Positions 46,375-55,885 are shown, numbered from the stretch's first letter. The stretch is 64,000 bases of DNA from CAHJXF01 sp038254545 (GCA_038254545.1 JBBSGB010000019.1:1-64000), one strand, 5' to 3'. The notes: generated from the letters alone by a model not told the origin. Translations and numbers: made by a program.

Positions 46375-47108
46375 TACGACCCCGGCTTCTTCTCGATCGC
46401 CGGCTCCTTCCTCAATTCGATCGGCACTGAAGGCACCGCTCCGGCCGGCACACCGTCGGAGCCCGGCGCACTGGGCGCGTTCGACGACGTGCCCGGCTTG
46501 ATCTTCGGTTGAAGGATGACCCGCACGCGGGAATCCTTGCCCCCTGCGGCGGCTGCGCCATTCGAGGGCGTGTTCGACTGCGCGTTGTAGATTTCGGTCC
46601 GGCTGTTGTAGTCGATGCGATCGCCGCGAATCTCGTCGGCGTCGCGGCCGGCGGTCAGGCGCTTGACCACGGCGCGATTGAAAAGCTTGACGGTATCGGA
46701 CTTCTCGTCGTACTCGATGCGCTCGGCTTGGCCCTCGATGTATTCGTCCACGGCTTCGCGCTTCTGCTTGAAGTACGCGAGCTTGCCCGGCTGCGTCGAG
46801 ATCAGGGTTCCGAAGCTGTAGCCCTCGGGGTCCTGACGGGTCGTCAACTGGTCGCCGCGCATGAGGATCGTGCCTTTCGTCAGCACGACATTGCCGGTGT
46901 AAACCGAGGTTTGATTGAGATCGTCGCCACTGCCTTTGTCCGCGTCGATGATGACTGGTTTGTCTTTATCGGCACGTTCGGCAAAAGCTTGCGGGGCGCA
47001 CGCAAAAAATATTCCGGCCGTCGCGACGGCGGCGAGCAGCGAGATGATTGCGATCTTGCGCGGGCTGGACTGCGCAGCGGGAACGAACCGGATTTTCATG
47101 GTGCTCAT
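46374..47108 (-). CDS. lptA: LPS transport periplasmic protein LptA
   Basis: The 244-residue protein has a signal peptide ending APQAFA and the OstA-like beta-jellyroll: DLNQTSVYTGNVVLTKGTILMRGDQLTTR and KLYNRAVV-type strands (here KLFNRAVVKRL). LptA forms the periplasmic bridge that carries LPS to LptD. The C-terminal 60 residues are a low-complexity Pro/Gly/Ser tail, longer than in E. coli. Its start overlaps the lptC stop as ATGA. A second in-frame ATG three codons on is also possible. Confidence 0.94.
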   Translation of the reverse strand: MSTMKIRFVPAAQSSPRKIAIISLLAAVATAGIFFACAPQAFAERADKDKPVIIDADKGSGDDLNQTSVYTGNVVLTKGTILMRGDQLTTRQDPEGYSFGTLISTQPGKLAYFKQKREAVDEYIEGQAERIEYDEKSDTVKLFNRAVVKRLTAGRDADEIRGDRIDYNSRTEIYNAQSNTPSNGAAAAGGKDSRVRVILQPKIKPGTSSNAPSAPGSDGVPAGAVPSVPIELRKEPAIEKKPGS

Positions 47109-47755
47109 CTGGAGGGCGCCGGGGGGGACGCCGAAGGAGACGCCAACGCGGGGGCAGCGTTTCGTGCGTCGCGCGTGCTGCGTGGCTCGATCACTGCGTG
47201 GACGCGGCCACTCTTGCCGCCATCGAGTTGCAGCTTGCGGAAGCCGTTATCGTATTGCATCCCGTTGGCGGTCACGTGCGACCCGCCCTGTTTGACATCG
47301 ACAGTCTGGTCGGTCTTCAGCATTTCCTGTTCGGGCAGCGCGAGCATGTAAGGTCCCTTGGCGACCAACTCGGCAGCGCCTCCCCACGGCGCGCGTGTCA
47401 GCACCACATTGCCGTAGAGCCGGACCTCTTCGCCTTCGCTGGTGGTCTTGCCCAGATCGGCGCGCACGCGCATCTCGGGTCGGCCGGCCTTCGCGCCTGC
47501 AAGCCGGGGCTGGGTCAATTCGCCGCTGTCGTCGTCGGCATAGTGAATCAGCTTCTTCGCATCGATCACGTATTGCGCGCGGCCCGTGTCGTCCATCCGC
47601 GTCAAGGTAATGTCGTTGGCCGTGTAATCGATGTCGTGTCCCTGGCTCTTGGGCGCGGGATCGGTCAGGCGAGCCTGTTCGGCGAGCCAGTACGAACCGA
47701 CCGCGAGGCCGCTCAACAGGGCGAGCGAGAGAAACAGCGTGCCGCGTTCACGCAT
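47105..47755 (-). CDS. lptC: LPS export protein LptC
   Basis: The 216-residue protein has one N-terminal membrane anchor (LFLSLALLSGLAVGSYWLAEQ) and a periplasmic LptC/OstA domain (YTANDITLTRMDDTGRAQYVIDA, EEVRLYGNVVLTR). It receives LPS from LptBFG and passes it to LptA. A GTG at 47803 would add 16 residues; I prefer the ATG at 47755 because it begins just before the anchor. It ends in a Pro/Ser/Ala tail. It lies between kdsC and lptA. Confidence 0.92.
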   Translation of the reverse strand: MRERGTLFLSLALLSGLAVGSYWLAEQARLTDPAPKSQGHDIDYTANDITLTRMDDTGRAQYVIDAKKLIHYADDDSGELTQPRLAGAKAGRPEMRVRADLGKTTSEGEEVRLYGNVVLTRAPWGGAAELVAKGPYMLALPEQEMLKTDQTVDVKQGGSHVTANGMQYDNGFRKLQLDGGKSGRVHAVIEPRSTRDARNAAPALASPSASPPAPSR

Positions 47756-47869
47756 GGTGCTCGCGCGTGGGGTCACCGCTGACGAGGTCGCGATCGGCGT
47801 CACGCGCGGGTTCGTACGCTGAGCAGTGCGCAGCGTAGCGCGAGGAATCGTGCGCGGAATCGTAACTGA

Positions 47870-48496
47870 TCATGCGGTCATTGCTCCGGCGTTGCCGCGC
47901 GTCACGAGGCCTTGCTCGTCAGGCGCGCGCATCGAGGCAGGCGCTGAAGCGAGCGCGGAGGCGCGAGCGGCGAGCAGCAGATCGCACACTTCGCGCACGG
48001 CGCCCGCGCCGCCTTCGCGCCGGCTGACCCAATGCGCGAACTCGGCCACGCCGTCGGCGGCGTTCGGCACGGTCGCGGCAAAGCCCACGCGCCGCATCAC
48101 CGGCAGGTCGATTTCGTCATCACCCATGTAGCCGCAAACGTCGATGGCTTTGCCCAGTGCGTGACGCATCGCATCGAACGCGGCGCCTTTGTCGGCAATG
48201 CCCTGCGCCACATGCTTGATGCCGAGTTCGGCGCAGCGGCGCAAGGTGATCGGCGACTCGCGGCCCGACATCACCGCTATGGCGATGCCCGCTTCCGACA
48301 ACGCCTTGAGCCCGGTCCCGTCGAGCACATGGAAGGCCTTGAGAGCCTCTCCGTTGACGCCGAAATAGAGCTTGCCATCGGTCAGCACGCCATCGACGTC
48401 GAACACCATCAACTCGATCCTCGCGAGCCGCTCGAGGACGCTCCTGGACAGCCGCCGAAAGGACGCTGACGAACGTGGGGCCCGCATCACCTTCAT
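47870..48496 (-). CDS. kdsC: Kdo 8-phosphate phosphatase
   Basis: The 208-residue protein is a HAD-superfamily phosphatase without cap domain. The nucleophile and acid Asp33 and Asp35 are in FDVDGVLTDG, followed by MSGRESPITLRRCAELGI and the third motif CGYMGDDEIDLPVM. It makes Kdo for the LPS core. The C-terminal 30 residues are an Ala-rich tail beyond the normal end. Its ATG overlaps the kdsD stop, so the two are coupled. Confidence 0.95.
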   Translation of the reverse strand: MKVMRAPRSSASFRRLSRSVLERLARIELMVFDVDGVLTDGKLYFGVNGEALKAFHVLDGTGLKALSEAGIAIAVMSGRESPITLRRCAELGIKHVAQGIADKGAAFDAMRHALGKAIDVCGYMGDDEIDLPVMRRVGFAATVPNAADGVAEFAHWVSRREGGAGAVREVCDLLLAARASALASAPASMRAPDEQGLVTRGNAGAMTA

Positions 48497-49605
48497 CAGA
48501 TCACCTTGGCGTTGGTGAGGTCGTGGATATGCAATGCGCCCACGAGCTTCCGATCCCGATCGACGACGAGAAGCTGATTGATCCGATGCTCTTCCATCAG
48601 GTCGGCAGCTTCTGCGGCGAGCCGGTCAGGACCGATGCTGCGCGGCGAACGATGCATCACGTCGGCCACGCGCACGTCCGAAAAATTCTGGGTCTTCTCG
48701 ATCAGGCGACGCAGATCGCCGTCCGTGAAGATGCCGTCAACGCGACCGTCGCCGTCGAGCACGGCCGTCATCGCCATGCCCTTCTTCGAGATTTCGAGGA
48801 GCGCGGTGGACAACGATGCATCGATGTTCACCGAAGGCATCGCCTCGCCGACACGCATCACGTCGCGGACATGCGTGAGCAGGCGTCGTCCGAGCGTGCC
48901 GCCCGGATGCGAGCGCGCGAAGTCGTCCTTGCCGAAACCGCGCGCCTCGAGCAGCGCGACCGCGAGCGCATCGCCCAACGCGAGTGCAGCCGTGGTGCTC
49001 GCCGTGGGGGCGAGATTCAACGGGCACGCCTCCTGATCGACGTGCGCATCCAGATGCACGTCGGCCAGCAAGGCGAGCGGCGATTGTCGCTCCCCGGTGA
49101 TGGCGATCAGCTTGGCGCCCTGACGCTTCAGGATCGGCACGATCGCGAGCAACTCATCGGTTTCGCCCGAGTACGAAAACGCGACGAGCACGTCGGCCTC
49201 GGTCACCATGCCGAGGTCGCCGTGGCTGGCCTCGGCCGCATGCACGAAGAACGCCGGTGTGCCGGTCGACGCGAAGGTGGCTGCGGTCTTGCGCGCGATG
49301 TGCCCGGACTTTCCGATGCCCGACACCACGACGCGCCCCTTGCAATCGAGCAGCACGCGCACCGCTTTCGTGAAGCTGCCATCGATGCGTGCGGCCATCG
49401 CGGTGATCGCCGCGGCTTCGATCTTCAGCACGCGTTGCGCGATGGCGATCGCGGAGGATGGGACCGCGGCATCGGCGCCTGTGATGTCGGCTTCGGAGGG
49501 CGCGGTTAAAGTACGCACGACGCGGCGCGGAACACGCGGTTTCTTGGCGAGCGTCCTGCGCATGTCGGGTGCTGAATCGGAACGGGCGGGCACGCTGGTC
49601 GGCAT
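48496..49605 (-). CDS. kdsD: Arabinose-5-phosphate isomerase
   Basis: The enzyme converts ribulose 5-phosphate to arabinose 5-phosphate, the first step to Kdo. The SIS domain shows VVVSGIGKSGHIARKTAATF, FFVHAAEASHGDLGMV and PTASTTAALALGDALAVALL, and two CBS domains follow (MPSVNIDASL, GIFTDGDLRRLIE, LLVVDRDRKLVGALHI). From the ATG at 49605 it has 369 residues with an N-terminal basic extension of about 40; an ATG at 49563 would remove 14 of these. It starts the lpt/kds/rpoN gene string. Confidence 0.95.
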   Translation of the reverse strand: MPTSVPARSDSAPDMRRTLAKKPRVPRRVVRTLTAPSEADITGADAAVPSSAIAIAQRVLKIEAAAITAMAARIDGSFTKAVRVLLDCKGRVVVSGIGKSGHIARKTAATFASTGTPAFFVHAAEASHGDLGMVTEADVLVAFSYSGETDELLAIVPILKRQGAKLIAITGERQSPLALLADVHLDAHVDQEACPLNLAPTASTTAALALGDALAVALLEARGFGKDDFARSHPGGTLGRRLLTHVRDVMRVGEAMPSVNIDASLSTALLEISKKGMAMTAVLDGDGRVDGIFTDGDLRRLIEKTQNFSDVRVADVMHRSPRSIGPDRLAAEAADLMEEHRINQLLVVDRDRKLVGALHIHDLTNAKVI

Positions 49606-49611
49606 CGGCCG

Positions 49612-49617
49612 AGTATA
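49612..49617 (-). promoter_or_regulatory. Possible -10 element of the kdsD operon
   Basis: TATACT on the minus strand (complement of 49612-49617) lies in the divergent gap between kdsD and the Kef antiporter. Transcription would begin near 49605, the first possible kdsD start codon. No matching -35 element is obvious. Confidence 0.4.
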
Positions 49618-49713
49618 ACAAGGCATGTCGCTTGCTTATGCTGCGCGTCATGTCCCGCGCGCGTTGTCCCACGTGCCGATGCACCCGCTGCCGCACCAGA
49701 TCGAGCGACTATC

Positions 49714-51759
49714 TTGAGCACACTCGAACTCTCGCTGCTGTTCCTCTTCGCCGCCGTGTGCGGTGTGGTGGTGTTTCGCCTGATCCACCTACCGCCCATG
49801 CTCGGCTACCTGGTGGTGGGCATCGTGATCGGCCCGCATGCGCTGGGATGGGCCAGCGATCTCGAGAGCACGCGCCATCTCGCCGAGTTCGGCGTGGTAT
49901 TCCTGATGTTCTCGATCGGGCTCGAGTTCAGCCTGGCCAAGCTCTATGCGATGAAGCGCATCGTGTTCGGGCTGGGCCTGGCCCAGGTCGCGATCACGAT
50001 CGTGGTGACGGTGGTCGGTGGTTACGGCCTGACGCGCCTCCTGCCCGGCCTGTTCGGCCATCCCGGCGGCGCTGCGCTGCTCGCCCTGGGTGGCGCGCTT
50101 GCCATGTCATCGACGGCGATCGTCGTCAAGCTGCTGACCGAGCGCATCGAACTCGAGACCGAGCACGGCCGGCGCATCGTCGGCGTGCTGCTGTTCCAGG
50201 ATCTGGCGGTCGTTCCGCTCCTGATCATCGTGCCGGCGCTGGCTTCGCCCGACGGCGAACTCACGCAGACGCTGACGCTGGCGTTCGTGAAGGCTGCCGG
50301 GGTCCTGGCGTTGTTGCTGTACTTCGGCCAGAAGCTGATGGGTGTCTGGTTCACGATCGTCGCGCGCCGACGGTCGCAGGAACTCTTTATGCTCAATCTG
50401 CTCCTGGTCACGCTCGGCCTCGCGTGGATCACCGAGCTTGCCGGCCTGTCGCTCGCGCTCGGCGCCTTCGTGGCCGGCATGCTGATCTCGGAGACCGAGT
50501 ACCGGCATCGCGTGGAAGAAGACATCAAGCCGTTTCGCGACGTGCTGCTGGGTCTGTTCTTCATCACCATCGGCATGCTGCTCAACTTGCAGGTCGTGCT
50601 CTCGCACATCGGACTCGTGCTGTTGCTGCTGTTGGTGCCGATCGGCCTGAAGCTCCTGTTGATCACGGGCCTTGCGAAACTCTTCGGCGCCAGTCCGGGC
50701 GTGGCGATACGCACGGGACTCGGACTGGCGCAGGCCGGGGAATTCGGCTTCGTGCTGCTCAATCTCGCCGGCGAGCTACAGCTACTCGATCCGTTGCTGA
50801 TGCAGATCGTGTTGGCCGCGATGCTGCTGTCGATGCTGTCCGCGCCATTCCTGATCCAGTACAGCGAGCGCATCGCGCTGCGCGTGTCATCGTCCGAATG
50901 GATGTTGCAATCGCTCGCGTTGACGCAGATCGCCAGTCGCACGATGGCCACGAGCGGCCATGTGATCGTGTGCGGCTTCGGGCGCAGCGGCCAGGGCCTG
51001 GTGCGGCTGCTCGACCAGGAAAGCATCGCTTACGTCGCGCTCGATCTCGACCCCGATCGGGTTCGCGACGCCCAACTGGCAGGCGACTCCGTCGTCTATG
51101 GCGACGCGACGCGACGCGAGTCGCTCTCGGCCGCGGGTATCCAGCGCGCGGCTGCGCTGGTCGTGACTTACGCGGAAACCAATGCGGCCGAAAAGACGTT
51201 GCACTTCGTGCACGAACTCGCGCCGCATCTTCCGGTGATCGTGCGCACCCATGACGACGCCGACCTCGATCGTTTGCGCCGCGCAGGCGCGACCGAAGTC
51301 GTCCCGGAGATCGTCGAGGGCAGCCTGATGCTGGCGTCGCATGCGCTGCTGCTCCTGGGAGTGCCGGTGAAGCGCGTGGCCGAGCGGCTTTCGGAGGCGC
51401 GCGAAGCGCGCTATCGGATGCTGTCGGGCTTCTTCCACGGCGCCGACGACAAGGATGCGGGCCTGGCCGAGGCGCGCGGCGACGCGCACGACGGTCCGGT
51501 CAGCGACGCGCGCCGCGTGCGGCTGCGTTCGGTGATGCTGGCCGCGAACAGCCACGCGATCGGCAAGACATTGGCCGATACCGGCATCGACCAGCTCGGC
51601 GTGGCGGTGACTGCGATTCGTCGGCGCGGAATACGTGGGGTCGATCCCGCGCCCGATGCGCTTCTCGAGGCTGGTGACGGGCTGGTGTTGCGCGGCTCGC
51701 TCGAAGCACTGGCGCGCGCAGAGCAAAGGCTGGCGGAGACGCGCGACCGGACGCGGTGA
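49714..51759 (+). CDS. Kef-type (CPA2) monovalent cation:proton antiporter with TrkA domains
   Basis: The 681-residue protein has about twelve membrane spans (starting LELSLLFLFAAVCGVVVFRL, with VFLMFSIGLEFSL and GAFVAGMLISETEYRHRVE), then a cytoplasmic RCK/TrkA-N domain with the nucleotide loop VIVCGFGRSGQGLVRLL and a TrkA-C domain at the end. It is closest in layout to KefB/KefC/YbaL, which move K+ or Na+ against H+. The TTG at 49714 is the likely start because the first membrane helix begins a few residues later. It is divergent from kdsD. Confidence 0.9.
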   Translation: MSTLELSLLFLFAAVCGVVVFRLIHLPPMLGYLVVGIVIGPHALGWASDLESTRHLAEFGVVFLMFSIGLEFSLAKLYAMKRIVFGLGLAQVAITIVVTVVGGYGLTRLLPGLFGHPGGAALLALGGALAMSSTAIVVKLLTERIELETEHGRRIVGVLLFQDLAVVPLLIIVPALASPDGELTQTLTLAFVKAAGVLALLLYFGQKLMGVWFTIVARRRSQELFMLNLLLVTLGLAWITELAGLSLALGAFVAGMLISETEYRHRVEEDIKPFRDVLLGLFFITIGMLLNLQVVLSHIGLVLLLLLVPIGLKLLLITGLAKLFGASPGVAIRTGLGLAQAGEFGFVLLNLAGELQLLDPLLMQIVLAAMLLSMLSAPFLIQYSERIALRVSSSEWMLQSLALTQIASRTMATSGHVIVCGFGRSGQGLVRLLDQESIAYVALDLDPDRVRDAQLAGDSVVYGDATRRESLSAAGIQRAAALVVTYAETNAAEKTLHFVHELAPHLPVIVRTHDDADLDRLRRAGATEVVPEIVEGSLMLASHALLLLGVPVKRVAERLSEAREARYRMLSGFFHGADDKDAGLAEARGDAHDGPVSDARRVRLRSVMLAANSHAIGKTLADTGIDQLGVAVTAIRRRGIRGVDPAPDALLEAGDGLVLRGSLEALARAEQRLAETRDRTR

Positions 51760-51868
51760 CGAATGAGGATTGAAGGATCGAGGCGCCAAAAGCTGGCCTG
51801 ATGTCCAGAGCGCGTGCGCGAATCCGAACTTCACCGAGGCACGAGGTATCGAACACGGAGCGCATCGT

Positions 51869-51874
51869 TATAAT
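51869..51874 (+). promoter_or_regulatory. Possible -10 element of the mla operon
   Basis: TATAAT at 51869-51874 lies 41 bases before the mlaF start in the gap after the antiporter gene. It is a perfect -10 match in GC-rich DNA; a -35 element is not clear. Confidence 0.45.
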
Positions 51875-51915
51875 CACCCGTTGCACTCTGCCCGTATTTC
51901 TCCCTCCCGCTCCTG

Positions 51916-52785
51916 ATGATCGAATCCGCCGCTACCGCGGTCCCGGACGGCCCGCTCGTCGATATTTCCGATCTGCATTTTCGATACGGTGCGCGCGCCA
52001 TCCTGTCGGGGGTGACGATGCAATTCGGGCGCGGCAAGGTGATCGCCGTGATGGGCGGATCGGGTTCGGGCAAGACCACCATCCTGCGATTGATCGGCGG
52101 CCAACTCCGCGCGGAGGCGGGCGCGGTTCGCGTGGCGGGCCAGGAGACCGGCACCATGAGCGAGCGCGAGCTGTACGCGATGCGCCGGCGCATGGGCATA
52201 CTGTTCCAGTTCGGCGCGCTGTTCACCGACATGAGCGTGTTCGAGAACGTCGCGTTTCCGCTGCGCGAACACACCGACCTTTCAGACGAACTGATCCGCG
52301 ATCTGGTGCTGATGAAGCTGAATGCGGTCGGGTTGCGCGGCGCGCATGCGTTGATGCCCGGCGAAATCTCGGGCGGCATGGCGCGTCGCGTGGCGCTCGC
52401 GCGGGCGATCGCGCTCGATCCCGAACTGATTCTCTACGACGAGCCGTTCGCAGGGCTGGACCCGATCTCGCTGGGCGTGACCGCGAACCTGATCCGCTCA
52501 CTCACCGATGCGCTCGGCGCGACTTCGATCGTCGTCACGCACGATGTCGCGGAATCGCTGGCGATCGCCGACTACGTTTATTTCATCGCGTCGGGCAAGG
52601 TCGCGGCCGAAGGCACGCCTGACGAGCTCGCAAAATCGACCGACCCCTTCGTGCGCCAGTTCGTCGATGGCGCCCCGGACGGGCCGGTGCCGTTCCACTA
52701 TCCGGCGCCGTCGTTTGCGGCCGACCTCGGACTTGCCGACGTGGCGACGCAGGCAGCGGCGAACGAAAGCGAGAATCCTCGATGA
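51916..52785 (+). CDS. mlaF: Mla phospholipid transporter ATPase MlaF
   Basis: The 289-residue ABC ATPase has Walker A GGSGSGKT (47-54), a Q-loop in GILFQFGALFTDMSVFENVAFPLRE, signature ISGGMARRVALARAI and Walker B LILYDEPFAGLDP. QFGALF is characteristic of MlaF among ABC ATPases. It drives phospholipid movement by MlaE to keep outer-membrane lipid asymmetry. It is first of the six-gene mla operon and its end overlaps mlaE. Confidence 0.96.
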   Translation: MIESAATAVPDGPLVDISDLHFRYGARAILSGVTMQFGRGKVIAVMGGSGSGKTTILRLIGGQLRAEAGAVRVAGQETGTMSERELYAMRRRMGILFQFGALFTDMSVFENVAFPLREHTDLSDELIRDLVLMKLNAVGLRGAHALMPGEISGGMARRVALARAIALDPELILYDEPFAGLDPISLGVTANLIRSLTDALGATSIVVTHDVAESLAIADYVYFIASGKVAAEGTPDELAKSTDPFVRQFVDGAPDGPVPFHYPAPSFAADLGLADVATQAAANESENPR

Positions 52786-53561
52786 ACCCGGTCGCCGCCA
52801 TCGGCGCGTGGAGCATCGGCGTGGTTCGCGACGCGGGCAATGCCGCGCTCTTCTTTCTCGCGATCCTCGCGCGGACGTTTCATGCGCTGCGGCGCTTTCG
52901 GCTGGTTCGCGACCAGATCCATTTCCTCGGCAATTATTCGTTCGTCATCATCGTCGTCTCGGGGCTGTTCGTGGGGTTCGTGCTGGGGCTGCAGGGCTAT
53001 TACACCTTGCGGCGCTATGGGTCGGAGCAGGCGCTCGGTCTTCTGGTCGCGCTGTCGCTGGTGCGCGAGCTCGGGCCGGTCGTGACCGCGCTGTTGTTCG
53101 CGGGCCGCGCAGGTACATCGCTGACGGCCGAGATCGGCCTGATGAAGGCGGGTGAGCAGTTGTCGGCGATGGAGATGATGGCGGTCGATCCGGTCGCGCG
53201 CGTGATTGCGCCACGCTTTCTCGCCGGCGTGATCGCGATGCCCATCCTCGCCGCACTGTTCTCGGCGGTCGGCATCATCGGCGGCTACATCGTGGGCGTG
53301 CAACTGATCGGCGTCGATGAAGGCGCGTTCTGGTCGCAGATGCAAGGCGGCGTCGACGTCTGGAACGACGTGGGCAACGGCGTGATCAAGAGCTTCGTGT
53401 TCGGTGTCGCGGTCACCTTCATCGCGCTTCGCCAGGGCTACGAGGCGAATCCCACGCCCGAAGGCGTGTCACGCGCGACCACCCGCACCGTAGTGGCCGC
53501 GTCGCTCGCGGTGCTCGGGCTGGACTTCATATTGACGGCGCTGATGTTCAGCACGAGCTGA
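52782..53561 (+). CDS. mlaE: Mla phospholipid transporter permease MlaE
   Basis: The 259-residue inner-membrane protein has five or six membrane spans and the MlaE signature: IIVVSGLFVGFVLGLQGYY, RELGPVVTALLFAGRAGTSLTAEIGLMKAGEQLSAMEMM. It forms a dimer below the MlaD ring. Its ATG overlaps the mlaF stop. Length is normal. Confidence 0.96.
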   Translation: MNPVAAIGAWSIGVVRDAGNAALFFLAILARTFHALRRFRLVRDQIHFLGNYSFVIIVVSGLFVGFVLGLQGYYTLRRYGSEQALGLLVALSLVRELGPVVTALLFAGRAGTSLTAEIGLMKAGEQLSAMEMMAVDPVARVIAPRFLAGVIAMPILAALFSAVGIIGGYIVGVQLIGVDEGAFWSQMQGGVDVWNDVGNGVIKSFVFGVAVTFIALRQGYEANPTPEGVSRATTRTVVAASLAVLGLDFILTALMFSTS

Positions 53562-53587
53562 ACACGAAGGGCCGAAAAGGAAAGCAC

Positions 53588-54121
53588 ATGCAATCGAAAG
53601 CCATCGACTTCTGGGTCGGCCTGTTCGTGATCGCCGGCGCAGCCGCACTATTGTTTCTCGCGCTCAAGGCGGGCAACCTTGCATCTTTTTCGACGCAGGC
53701 CACGTATCGGGTCAATGCGAAGTTCGACAACATCGGCGGCCTGAAGCCGCGCGCGCCCGTAAAGAGCGCGGGCGTCGTGGTCGGGCGCGTCGCCGCGATT
53801 CGCTTCGACGACAAGTCGTATCAGGCGGTGGCCGACATCGATCTGGACGCCGGCTACAAGTTTCCGAAAGACAGTTCTGCCAAAATACTGACCTCGGGTC
53901 TCCTCGGCGAGCAGTATCTGGGCCTCGAGCCCGGCGCCGAACAAGCGATGCTGGCCAACGGCGATCGCATCGTGGCCACGCAGTCCGCAGTCATCCTGGA
54001 GAATCTGATCAGTCAGTTCCTGTTCAGCAAGGCGGCTGAAGGGAAGTCGCCGCCCGCGTCGCAACAGTCAACGCCGCAGTCATCGCAACAGTCAGTGGAT
54101 ACCAAGGACAACAAACCATGA
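53588..54121 (+). CDS. mlaD: Mla MCE-domain protein MlaD
   Basis: The 177-residue protein has one N-terminal membrane anchor (FWVGLFVIAGAAALLFLALKAG) and one MCE domain: YRVNAKFDNIGGLKPRAPVKSAGVVVGRV and FPKDSSAKILTSGLLGEQYLGLEPG. Six copies form the lipid-conducting ring on MlaE. The C-terminus is Ser/Gln-rich. Unlike PqiB in this window it has a single MCE domain. The mlaA start overlaps its stop. Confidence 0.96.
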   Translation: MQSKAIDFWVGLFVIAGAAALLFLALKAGNLASFSTQATYRVNAKFDNIGGLKPRAPVKSAGVVVGRVAAIRFDDKSYQAVADIDLDAGYKFPKDSSAKILTSGLLGEQYLGLEPGAEQAMLANGDRIVATQSAVILENLISQFLFSKAAEGKSPPASQQSTPQSSQQSVDTKDNKP

Positions 54122-54993
54122 ACCCTTCCAAAGAGACGATGACTTCGGCAACGACACCAACGGCGCGAACAGCGATGCGATCGCGCTTGGGCTGGAGTTT
54201 TCGCTGGGCCGTGGTTGCGATGCTCGCCGCATCGACGGCGCTCGTCACCGGATGCGCGACCACCCAGCAGGCCATCGAGCGGGTCAAGACGGCCGGCTCG
54301 CGCTTCGACCCGATCGAACCCGTTAATCGCGTGATCTACACCTTCAACGACAGGGTCGACAAGGCGGTCGTCAAGCCGGTAGCGGAAGGCTACAAGGCGA
54401 TCCTGCCGACGCAGGTGCGCTATTGCATCTCGAACGTCTTCGGCAACATCGCCGACGTACCCACGGCGCTCAACAATTTCCTGCAAGGCAAGATCAAGGA
54501 GGGCGGATCGGACATGTGCCGCGTGGGCGTCAACACCACCGTCGGCCTGCTGGGCTGCTTCGACATCGCGTCGAAATGGGGCTTCGAGAAGCACAACGAG
54601 GACTTCGGTCAGACGCTGGGGCGCTGGGGAGTCCAGACCGGCCCGTACATCGTCCTGCCGCTGCTCGGCCCGAGCACGCTGCGTGACGCGAGCGCATTGT
54701 TCCTGGTCGATTCCCGAACCGATCCCTTGCGCTACGTCAACGACATCCCGGTGCGCAATATCTCTTACGGCGTCCGTCTGGTCGATCGTCGCGCGCAATT
54801 GCTCGACACCACCAACTTCCTTGAAGACGCCGCGCTCGATCCCTATGTATTCGTTCGCGACGCCTACCTCGCGCGCCGCCGCAGCCTCGTGAACGACGGC
54901 AATACGCGCCCTGCCGACGATACGCCCGGGGGAGATGCGACGCAGCCGACTTCGGGGCCCAAGCCGGCGGACGACGGACCGAGCAAGCAGTAG
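54118..54993 (+). CDS. mlaA: Mla outer-membrane lipoprotein MlaA (VacJ)
   Basis: The 291-residue lipoprotein removes phospholipids from the outer leaflet of the outer membrane. Its lipobox LVTGC gives Cys46 (or Cys27 if the ATG at 54175 is used), followed by RFDPIEPVNRVIYTFNDRVD, the MlaA signature, and YCISNVFGNIADVPTALNNFLQGK. The C-terminal 45 residues are a disordered Asp/Pro/Gly tail. In E. coli mlaA is far from the other mla genes; here it is inside the operon, as usual in betaproteobacteria. Confidence 0.95.
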   Translation: MNPSKETMTSATTPTARTAMRSRLGWSFRWAVVAMLAASTALVTGCATTQQAIERVKTAGSRFDPIEPVNRVIYTFNDRVDKAVVKPVAEGYKAILPTQVRYCISNVFGNIADVPTALNNFLQGKIKEGGSDMCRVGVNTTVGLLGCFDIASKWGFEKHNEDFGQTLGRWGVQTGPYIVLPLLGPSTLRDASALFLVDSRTDPLRYVNDIPVRNISYGVRLVDRRAQLLDTTNFLEDAALDPYVFVRDAYLARRRSLVNDGNTRPADDTPGGDATQPTSGPKPADDGPSKQ

Positions 54994-55213
54994 GCGGACG
55001 AGATTTGTTGCGCCTCGATACCGCGTTTCACCGGGTTCGCGGCGCCGCGCGCGATCCGGCGTGTCATCCGATTCATCCTGCACCAGGTTAATGGCAGCAC
55101 GGCCTGTTCGATAAGCAGGATGCGCGGGGAACACGCGACGTTCGCGCGCATCGAAACAGGTCGGCCGTTTTCAGCGTCCGTTTTGGCGGTCGCCCAACTC
55201 TTTGGAGAACCTC

Positions 55214-55885
55214 ATGACAAGCCCGCTCCTGGACTTGCAGAAATTTCGCAGCGTGTTCCTCGGCCTGGTCGCTGTGGCCATGTTGGCCGTTGCAGGGCCG
55301 GCATCTGCGCAGACCCAGGGTCTCGCGCCCGACGCGCTCGTCAAGAAGCTGACCGAAGAAGTCCTTGCGACCGTCAAGACCGACAAGGACATCCAGTCCG
55401 GCAACATCAACAAGATCCAGTCTCTGGTCGAGACCACGGTGCTGCCGTACGTCAACTTCCAGAAGATGACCGCGAGCGCGGTTGGCCGCAACTGGTCCAC
55501 GGCGACGCCCGAGCAACAGAAGCAGATCACGGACCAGTTCCGTCAATTGCTGGTCTACACGTATTCGGGTGCGCTGACCGAAGTGCGCGATCAGCAGGTG
55601 CAATACAAGCCGTTTCGCGCCGATCCCGCCGACACGGTGGTGCAGGTCAACACGCAGATCGTCAACACGCGCGGCGGTGAGCCGATCACGCTCAACTACC
55701 GGCTCGAGAAGGGCAGCGATGGCTGGAAGATCATCGACGTCAATGTGCTCGGCGTGTGGCTGGTCGAGAACTATCGCAACACCTTTCAACAGGAAGTGAG
55801 CAAGGGCGGCGTCGACGGCCTGATCAAGGCGCTGACCGAAAAGAATCGGTCGCTTGCGACTTCATCGAGCCGGCGCAAGAGCTGA
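55214..55885 (+). CDS. mlaC: Mla periplasmic phospholipid carrier MlaC
   Basis: The 223-residue protein has a signal peptide ending GPASAQ and the MlaC (Tgt2/Ttg2D) fold pattern: VETTVLPYVNFQKMTASAVGRNW, TPEQQKQITDQFRQLLVYTYSGAL and GSDGWKIIDVNVLGVWLVENYRNTF. It shuttles lipids between MlaA and MlaD. GGAG lies 8 bases before the ATG at 55214. A gap of 220 bases separates it from mlaA, in which I see no gene and no clear terminator. Confidence 0.95.
   Translation: MTSPLLDLQKFRSVFLGLVAVAMLAVAGPASAQTQGLAPDALVKKLTEEVLATVKTDKDIQSGNINKIQSLVETTVLPYVNFQKMTASAVGRNWSTATPEQQKQITDQFRQLLVYTYSGALTEVRDQQVQYKPFRADPADTVVQVNTQIVNTRGGEPITLNYRLEKGSDGWKIIDVNVLGVWLVENYRNTFQQEVSKGGVDGLIKALTEKNRSLATSSSRRKS

Noticed and set aside
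54994..55213. Small gene between mlaA and mlaC
   Set aside because: Open frames here have no ribosome-binding site and no protein-like composition; I see only an untranslated gap.
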